From: Ruegeria atlantica
Lineage (GTDB): Bacteria > Pseudomonadota > Alphaproteobacteria > Rhodobacterales > Rhodobacteraceae
Reading direction: 5' to 3'
DNA: 64,000 nucleotides
Assembly (NCBI RefSeq): GCF_013033965.1
Contig: NZ_WQFE01000002.1
Coordinates: 431,384-495,383 of the forward strand
Part shown: piece by piece, positions 59,117 through 64,000 of the stretch
How positions within the stretch are numbered: position 1 is the stretch's first letter
Layout of the letters: every line of letters starts with the position of its first letter
Notes under the pieces: generated by a model
Seen by the model: only the letters and a program-made list of their open reading frames with translations
What the model was told of the DNA's origin: nothing
The model's database searches: none
Position numbers and translations under genes: made by a program

Positions 59117-59404
59117 ATGCGCGCTGCTTCATCTGTTCCCAAACTCTCCCGCCAATGGCCGCCGAGCACACTAACACGCGCGTGGGTTACCCTGCTGGCA
59201 CTCAGCCTGGCCTCCACGTTGCTGACCACACTGCCGGCGCCCCCGGCTTTTGTTGGCAGCAGCATTTTGATCCTCGCGCTGATCAAAGCCCGGGTAATCC
59301 TTGCGCGTTACCTGGACCTTGCCGATAGCCCCACGTGGCTGCGCGGGTTCACTTTTGTCATGATCGCTTTTGGGTGCCTTATTCTGGCGCTGTTCCTGAT
59401 CTGA
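59117..59404 (+). CDS. norF: NorF, cytochrome c oxidase subunit IV-like protein
   Basis: 95 residues with three hydrophobic segments (LTRAWVTLLALSLASTLLTT; FVGSSILILALIKARVILA; GFTFVMIAFGCLILALFLI). The middle segment with KARVILARYLDLADSP is characteristic of the NorF/COX4-like family. It follows norE by five bases and ends the nor operon. Accessory to NO reductase. Confidence 0.85.
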   Translation: MRAASSVPKLSRQWPPSTLTRAWVTLLALSLASTLLTTLPAPPAFVGSSILILALIKARVILARYLDLADSPTWLRGFTFVMIAFGCLILALFLI

Positions 59405-59422
59405 AGCCCTCTGCCATAGTTC

Positions 59423-60025
59423 CTATTGGATGCTTCGCCATTCCGAACATGTCAGTTGAATGATCCACTTTTCATCGAACGGATCGGACCCCCAGGCTCG
59501 GGCTGCGGGCGCTGTTTTCACGACAGGGTTGCTGCCGGACTTGTCGACGTATTGAAACTTGTGGTTGAGCGCGATTTCACCCTTTGGGCAGTACGTTGCC
59601 CGCAGAACCGATTGAGCCAGATTAATAGCTGGGGTCTTGTTTTGAGAAGCAGAAAACGGCAAGTAGAACTGCGTTGAGTATTGTTCTTTTAATCGGGCAT
59701 GAAACTTCTTTGTGAACAGCCGCGTGCTTCCTTGAGTGCACAGGTTTTCGGAAACCATAACGGTCACAGGCAAAGGGTCCCCGGTACCCGCTCGGGTGTA
59801 TTGCGCCTTTGCACCACGTTTTGCCGAAATTTCGATTTTTGAAACGCCGCCCGTGTGCTGGATGACGATGTATCGACCTTTTTTGGGATCAAGGCCGTAG
59901 AAATCAGCGTCACCACTGGCATGTTTCTTGTAGTTGAATACGGGCAAACGCTTCATGCTGGTGCAGGCACTGGCTGCAGCGTGGCTCATGAGAACAAGAA
60001 CCACAGCAGATAAAACAATCCTCAT
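59423..60025 (-). CDS. Hypothetical secreted protein
   Basis: 200 residues, Sec signal (MRIVLSAVVLVLMSHAAASA), then a Cys right after cleavage (CTSMKRLPVFNYKKH) and four more Cys later (ENLCTQG, ATYCPKGE, LTCSEW). The mature part is basic and beta-rich; I do not recognise a family. The start overlaps the stop of the upstream lipoprotein gene (ATGA), so the two are a pair. They lie between norF and hemA, opposite to nor. No link to denitrification is visible beyond position. Its codon and base use look less GC-rich than its neighbours. Confidence 0.6.
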   Translation of the reverse strand: MRIVLSAVVLVLMSHAAASACTSMKRLPVFNYKKHASGDADFYGLDPKKGRYIVIQHTGGVSKIEISAKRGAKAQYTRAGTGDPLPVTVMVSENLCTQGSTRLFTKKFHARLKEQYSTQFYLPFSASQNKTPAINLAQSVLRATYCPKGEIALNHKFQYVDKSGSNPVVKTAPAARAWGSDPFDEKWIIQLTCSEWRSIQ

Positions 60026-60501
60026 TTGCAACTCACTTTCTTGATTTTCTTTAATTCTTTGGGAAGATCGCATTTGCTGCGGTCATAAGGGATTTTCCCG
60101 GATCTCAGATTGAAGGGATCACCTTTTTGATAGGCAGTGACCAGATAGCCAGCCCGTCCCGTGTAATCGCAGCTCCAGGACCCGCCTCGCTGCAATGTTT
60201 GGGGGTTGAACGTGTTCGAACCGTAGCGATAGCAAATCTCGTCCAGCACGATTTTCCATTCACCCGACACAGCACTACGATTGCCCGGGTACCAAAGAAA
60301 AGCGCGCCCATTGGGATCCAGATATTCAATTTGATAGCCGTGGCCTGAGTCAAAGCTGGCATATGTGTAACCTGCGCTAGGAAAAGGCGTCTGAACGTCC
60401 TTTTGCGCACGCAATTCATCGAACATCTTGTCACGTGGGGTTTCTCGACTGCACCCAATTACGGCGAGAACAATACAACCTAAGAGAATAAACTGCTTCA
60501 T
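60022..60501 (-). CDS. Hypothetical lipoprotein
   Basis: 159 residues. The signal ends in a lipobox (VLAVIGCSRETPRD, Cys17). The mature part (SAGYTYASFDSGHGYQIEYL, then GRAFLWYPGNRSAVSGEWKI and EICYRYGSNTFNP) resembles small domain-of-unknown-function lipoproteins. Its basic tail is rich in Lys. It is first of a two-gene unit with the secreted protein after it; the hemA terminator lies about 45 bases upstream. Function unknown. Confidence 0.6.
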   Translation of the reverse strand: MKQFILLGCIVLAVIGCSRETPRDKMFDELRAQKDVQTPFPSAGYTYASFDSGHGYQIEYLDPNGRAFLWYPGNRSAVSGEWKIVLDEICYRYGSNTFNPQTLQRGGSWSCDYTGRAGYLVTAYQKGDPFNLRSGKIPYDRSKCDLPKELKKIKKVSCK

Positions 60502-60544
60502 GCTTTCCGGTTAGAATGTGAATTGGACAAAAGTTTGTCGCACC

Positions 60545-60569
60545 AAAAAAGCCGCCTCGGTGAGGCGGC
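60545..60569 (-). terminator. Rho-independent terminator of hemA
   Basis: Arms 60551-60558 and 60562-60569 pair perfectly (8 bp, 3-base loop) and are followed on the minus strand by six T (60550-60545). It lies 28 bases after the hemA stop. Confidence 0.85.
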
Positions 60570-60596
60570 AAATTTCCAAGAGAGGGGGTGCTTTGG

Positions 60597-61820
60597 CTAC
60601 TGAGCGGCGATTGGCATCCGGGCGATCTGGCACCGTTGCCACAGGGCCGAAAGGGCGCCGACCAGATGGTCGATATCTTCATCCGTATGCACGGGCGAAG
60701 GGGTGATCCGTAAACGCTCGGTTCCTTTCGGCACGGTTGGGTAGTTGATCGGCTGGATGTAGATTCCGAACTCTTCCAGCAGCGTGTCCGAGATGAATTT
60801 GCATTTCACCGGATCACCTACCATCACGGGGATAATGTGGCTGGGGTTGGGCAAATGCGGAATGCCTTCGGCATCCAGCCGCGCGCGAACTTGCGCCACG
60901 CGGGCCTTTTGCAGGTCGCGTTCGGTATTCGATTGTTTCAAATGCCGGATTGAGGCAGCGGCCCCAGCCGCAATTGCCGGAGGCAGGGCGGTGGTAAAGA
61001 TGAACCCGCTGGCAAAGCTACGCACGAAATCGCACAGCGCAGCCGAGGCGGCGATGTAACCACCGACCACACCAAACGCCTTACCCAATGTGCCTTCGAT
61101 GACGGTCAGGCGGTCCATCAACCCCTCACGTTCGGCAATACCACCGCCACGCGGACCATAAAGACCAACGGCGTGAACCTCATCCAGATAGGTCATCGCG
61201 TCATACTTGTCGGCCAGATCGCAAATCTCTTTGACCGGAGCGATGTCGCCATCCATCGAATAGACGGATTCGAACGCGATCATCTTAGGCGCGTCGGGGT
61301 CTGCTGCAGCCAGTTTCGCCTCAAGGTCCGCCAAATCGTTGTGCTTCCAGATGACTTTCTGCGCCCGTGAATGGCGGATACCTTCGATCATCGACGCGTG
61401 GTTCAACGCATCCGAGAAAACGACGAGCTCGGGGATTTTGGCCGCCAGCGTTCCCAGTGCGGCCCAGTTCGAGACATAGCCCGAAGTAAACAGCAGCGCG
61501 GCCTCCTTCCCGTGCAGATCCGCCAGTTCGTTTTCCAAAAGCACATGGTCATGCGTTGTGCCCGAGATGTTGCGCGTCCCCCCTGCGCCGGCACCGCAGC
61601 GATCCAGTGCGTCATGCATCGCGCCAATCACATTCGGATGCTGCCCCATGCCCAGATAGTCATTGGAACACCAGATCCGCACATCGCGCTGCAGCGCTCC
61701 GTCGGTCTGGCGTGCGTTCGGAAACGCCCCGCAGTGCCGCTGCAGATCTATGAAAACACGATAGTTTCCTTCGTCCCGCAGATCATTGAGGCTCTGGGTG
61801 AAAAATCGCTCGTAGTCCAT
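60597..61820 (-). CDS. hemA: 5-aminolevulinate synthase
   Basis: Condenses glycine and succinyl-CoA to 5-aminolevulinate with pyridoxal phosphate, the alphaproteobacterial route into tetrapyrroles. 407 residues with [20 protein letters not shown] near the N-terminus, [20 protein letters not shown], and the PLP Lys in [16 protein letters not shown]. The ATG at 61820 ([14 protein letters not shown]) matches the family; in-frame upstream codons are not conserved. An FNR-like box lies about 70 bp upstream. Placement beside the denitrification genes suggests extra heme supply for heme c, b and d1. Confidence 0.95.
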   Translation of the reverse strand: MDYERFFTQSLNDLRDEGNYRVFIDLQRHCGAFPNARQTDGALQRDVRIWCSNDYLGMGQHPNVIGAMHDALDRCGAGAGGTRNISGTTHDHVLLENELADLHGKEAALLFTSGYVSNWAALGTLAAKIPELVVFSDALNHASMIEGIRHSRAQKVIWKHNDLADLEAKLAAADPDAPKMIAFESVYSMDGDIAPVKEICDLADKYDAMTYLDEVHAVGLYGPRGGGIAEREGLMDRLTVIEGTLGKAFGVVGGYIAASAALCDFVRSFASGFIFTTALPPAIAAGAAASIRHLKQSNTERDLQKARVAQVRARLDAEGIPHLPNPSHIIPVMVGDPVKCKFISDTLLEEFGIYIQPINYPTVPKGTERLRITPSPVHTDEDIDHLVGALSALWQRCQIARMPIAAQ

Positions 61821-61882
61821 CTCACGCACTCCCGGGATTACTGGCTTTGGCCTGAGGTTAGGCATGCTGGCCGCGCGATGAC

Positions 61883-61896
61883 ATGACAATTGTCAA
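61883..61896 (-). promoter_or_regulatory. FNR/DNR-type box between hemA and the Crp/Fnr gene
   Basis: Minus strand TTGAC-AATT-GTCAT, nearly a perfect inverted repeat. The centre is about 70 bp from the hemA ATG, the same distance as at nirS and norC. It could also affect the divergent regulator gene about 110 bp away. Confidence 0.75.
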
Positions 61897-62000
61897 GTTG
61901 CCTCACACGAAAAGGCTGGTGCCGGGAATTCAGGTTTGGCATAGCCATAAAGTAGGGATGTACCGGCCGGGAGATCGGCCAGGGAAAAAGGGGGCACTTC

Positions 62001-62693
62001 TTGGCCCATGAAGCACAAAAGATAATCGCCAGGCAGTCACTGCTGCTGAAAAGCCTGCCAGAACACCATATCGACAAGTTGCTTAGTCACGCGATCTGGC
62101 GGCGCTACGACCGGGGCGAGACGATATTTCTTCAGGAAGAAGAGGCCAAGGCGGTACATGTCGTTCTGGCAGGTTGGGTCAAGCTGTTTCGCATGGCGCC
62201 AACCGGGGCCGAGGCAGTGGTCAGCGTCTTTACCCGTGGCGAAAGTTTCGGCGAAGCGGTCGCGCTGCGTAATGTGCCTTACCCTGTCTCTGCTGAGGCC
62301 GTTTCGGCTTGTGAAATCATGCACATTCCCAGCCCGGTTCTTTTGTCCCTGATGCGCGAAGACCCTGAGATTGGCGTGTCGATCCTGGCCTCGACCTTTA
62401 CCCATCTGCATTCACTGGTTGCACAGTTGGAACAACTTAAGGCGCAGACCGGTGCGCAAAGGGTAGCTGAATTTCTGCTGAACCTGTCCGATAAGGTGTC
62501 CGGCGGTTGCGAGGTCGAGCTGCCTTATGACAAGATGCTGATTGCCGGCCGCCTGGGCATGAAACCCGAAAGCCTGAGCCGGGCGTTTTCGCGGCTCAAG
62601 CCTGTAGGTGTAAAAATCAACCGAAATCACGCCGAAATCGCGGACATTCAGGCGTTGCGTGACTACGCCGAAAGAGACTCCTCGGAAAAGTAA
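62001..62693 (+). CDS. Crp/Fnr family regulator of the DNR/NnrR type
   Basis: 230 residues: cyclic-nucleotide-like sensor domain (about 15-130), a long dimer helix, and a C-terminal winged helix-turn-helix with recognition part AGRLGMKPESLSRAFSRLK. The N-terminal iron-sulfur Cys of FNR are missing, so it is more like the NO-sensing DNR/NnrR branch. It is the only regulator in the island and the likely activator acting at the six TTGAC-type boxes (inference). The start is a TTG at 62001 with AAGGGGG nine bases upstream; a later start is possible. Divergent from hemA. Confidence 0.82.
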   Translation: MAHEAQKIIARQSLLLKSLPEHHIDKLLSHAIWRRYDRGETIFLQEEEAKAVHVVLAGWVKLFRMAPTGAEAVVSVFTRGESFGEAVALRNVPYPVSAEAVSACEIMHIPSPVLLSLMREDPEIGVSILASTFTHLHSLVAQLEQLKAQTGAQRVAEFLLNLSDKVSGGCEVELPYDKMLIAGRLGMKPESLSRAFSRLKPVGVKINRNHAEIADIQALRDYAERDSSEK

Positions 62694-62786
62694 CGCAATC
62701 GACACGGCAGTTGGGTTATCTGCACATAGTTTTCGATCCGGTTGCCAGGATAGATTTGCATGTTTGTGTGCAAAACGCCTAGGTCT

Positions 62787-62829
62787 GCCGCGTATTTCGG
62801 GCTGGGGTGGAACGACCGAAATGCGCGGC
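62787..62829. other. Hairpin between convergent genes
   Basis: Inverted repeat with 14-base arms, 62787-62800 and 62816-62829, one G-T mismatch and a 15-base loop. It lies between the Crp/Fnr gene and the convergent AraC gene. No T-run follows, so a terminator role is only possible. Confidence 0.45.
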
Positions 62830-62844
62830 CCGGTTCTGTGCCGA

Positions 62845-63840
62845 CTAGTTGATTGAAAGCTGCCCCGCAAAGCGTTGATTGCGGATGTCGTCCGGAGAGG
62901 CCTTGTAGTGCACGCGAAATGCGCGGCCCAGAGCGACGGTAGACGAAAAGCCCGTAGCGGCCGAAATCTCACGCTGCGACAGGTCCGTTGTCCGTAGCAA
63001 CGTGTTTGCCCGTTCCAGGCGGAGTTCTCTGTACGTTGTCAAAAGCTTTGTGCCGGTTCTGTTCAGGAACCGGCGCTGCAATTGCCGTGTCGAAGTGCCC
63101 AGCGTTTGCGCCAGATCAGAGATCCGCAACGGATCCTCAAGATTATCAAGCATGGTGTCGACAGTTCTGCACACTTGTGGGTCTGCCTCGGATCGTTGGA
63201 TCAGCCGGGTTGCAAGGTGGCTATTGGCAATCCTTTTGGGCTCGGACAGGCCAATATAGCCGCGCAGCGTGTCTGCCAGGTGCTCTCCGTGATCGACCGA
63301 GACGAAATTGGACAACAACCGCAGCGCGCTTAGCCTGGTTGAAGCACTGTGTAGCCGATTATCTCGGGCCATATGGATACCCGAACCATCTTCGATCAAC
63401 CCGATTTCCTGCGCTGCAGCCGTAAAGTTGGGATGCACCGCGGCGACTGTTTTCTCGGCACGTCCGATCTGCGCAAGCAGCAAAACGGCGCCGCCAACAA
63501 GAATTGTGCGCGACGACAGGTTAACAACCTGTGAAGTCCAAGATTTCTCAGGTTCATTCAACAGCCAGTTTTCGTGGATATCCCCCCAAAACACAGCCGT
63601 TCTGCTAGACCAATAAAGCGGCCCTTCTGCCGGTCCTTCGGCCAGCCTGCGAATGTTGATGACATAGGAATGGTGTTCGGCAAGCCTGTTCAGGGCGTCG
63701 AAAAAGTCCAGGACGATCTGTGCCGATGCTTCGGTGTCCGTGCCAGAGAGGACAAGATCGACATGGTGTTTCCTGTGGGGGGTATGCCGTGCTGCACAGG
63801 CCTTGGGCGAACGACCGTTATTGAGGACATAGTGTTTCAT
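62845..63840 (-). CDS. AraC-family regulator with GlxA-like N-terminal domain
   Basis: 331 residues. The first 200 resemble the DJ-1/PfpI-like domain of GlxA regulators (VDLVLSGTDTEASAQIVLDF, SSRTILVGGAVLLLAQIG). The C-terminal AraC domain has two helix-turn-helix units (LRISDLAQTLGTSTRQLQRR and LSQREISAATGFSSTVALGR). In Rhodobacteraceae this group often controls genes for choline, betaine or amino-acid breakdown, and a gcvP-like gene lies next to it on the same strand. Target unknown. Confidence 0.87.
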   Translation of the reverse strand: MKHYVLNNGRSPKACAARHTPHRKHHVDLVLSGTDTEASAQIVLDFFDALNRLAEHHSYVINIRRLAEGPAEGPLYWSSRTAVFWGDIHENWLLNEPEKSWTSQVVNLSSRTILVGGAVLLLAQIGRAEKTVAAVHPNFTAAAQEIGLIEDGSGIHMARDNRLHSASTRLSALRLLSNFVSVDHGEHLADTLRGYIGLSEPKRIANSHLATRLIQRSEADPQVCRTVDTMLDNLEDPLRISDLAQTLGTSTRQLQRRFLNRTGTKLLTTYRELRLERANTLLRTTDLSQREISAATGFSSTVALGRAFRVHYKASPDDIRNQRFAGQLSIN

Positions 63841-63897
63841 TGTTCCTCCACCTGCTGGATTTGAGCCTTGCCTGTTGTGGCATCGCCCTCATTTTTT

Positions 63898-63928
63898 GAC
63901 CGACCCCCGGGCGTTCGGGGATCGGTCG
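63898..63928 (-). other. Hairpin after the gcvP-like gene
   Basis: Near-perfect inverted repeat (about ten pairs, one bulge; arms begin GACCGA and end TCGGTC) 16 bases after the gcvP-like stop. It probably ends or stabilises that transcript, but no T-run follows on the minus strand, so confidence is low. Confidence 0.4.
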
Positions 63929-63943
63929 TGTCGCTCAGCCCTC

Positions 63944-64000
63944 TTACTCGGCGGCTTCTTCGTATGCTTCCATTGGGGGGCATGTGCAGATGAGGTTTCT
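63944..64000 (-). CDS. gcvP: C-terminal end of glycine dehydrogenase (GcvP-like), cut by the window end
   Basis: Only the last 18 codons and a TAA are inside: RNLICTCPPMEAYEEAAE. GcvP proteins end in a similar RNLxCxCxP segment (E. coli: RNLFCSCVPISEYQ), so this is most likely the glycine cleavage P-protein, which decarboxylates glycine with pyridoxal phosphate. The rest lies beyond base 64000. The call rests on this short tail alone. Confidence 0.6.
   Translation of the reverse strand, partial: RNLICTCPPMEAYEEAAE

Overview
The window looks like the chromosome of a denitrifying alphaproteobacterium of the Rhodobacteraceae (Roseobacter group). This rests on GC-rich coding sequence, Rhodobacterales-type gene orders (rsmB - heparinase-like - purH - lspA - bamF - two M16 peptidases), a ChrR-RpoE pair, a Fur/Mur-type metal uptake operon, a TmpAB-like phosphonate cluster and a cd1-type denitrification island. 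I cannot name the genus from sequence alone. There are no insertion sequences, phage genes or CRISPR arrays; one tRNA gene (Ser, GCT) is present.

Layout. 0-1.3 kb: rbfA (cut by the window start) and dapB, divergent. 1.3-2.6 kb: a frameshifted small membrane protein and a Tat-exported protein resembling the catalytic core of alanyl-tRNA synthetase. 2.65-6 kb: three overlapping genes (TmpA-like dioxygenase, TmpB-like HD oxygenase, AllA-like cupin) with a divergent LysR regulator, probably for breakdown of a quaternary-amine phosphonate. 6-14.7 kb: housekeeping genes. 14.7-19 kb: deoC - ALDH16-type dehydrogenase - SDR operon. 19-23 kb: a SitABCD-like metal ABC transporter behind two Fur-family palindromes. 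23-30.2 kb: mutL, rmuC, a PliG-like protein, rpoE-chrR with an autoregulatory promoter, DUF1365 and DUF3775 genes, and a frameshifted secreted protein. 30.6 kb: tRNA-Ser.

30.8-62.7 kb is a nearly continuous denitrification island: a DUF2946-like gene with nosRZDFYLX, nirECF(DL)GHJN plus a small membrane protein, nirS - NirT/heme-domain fusion - cupredoxin, nnrS, a Hint-domain gene, norCBQDEF, two unknown secreted proteins, hemA and a DNR/NnrR-type Crp/Fnr regulator. NirS reduces nitrite to NO, NorCB reduces NO to N2O and NosZ reduces N2O to N2. The nirE-to-nirN genes build heme d1 from uroporphyrinogen III, and HemA supplies 5-aminolevulinate. Six FNR/DNR-like boxes (TTGAC-N4-GTyAA and variants) lie upstream of the nos, nirE, nirS, nnrS, norC and hemA units. 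Five have their centre 62-72 bp from the start codon, so the island looks like one regulon, probably controlled by the regulator at its right end. No nitrate reductase is present here.

The right end holds an AraC/GlxA-type regulator and the last 18 codons of what looks like gcvP. The items I found most worth a second look are the exported AlaRS-like protein, the hexaheme-like NirT fusion with its neighbouring cupredoxin, the TmpAB-AllA cluster, the Cys-rich gene in front of nosR, and a 63-nt stem-loop before mutL.
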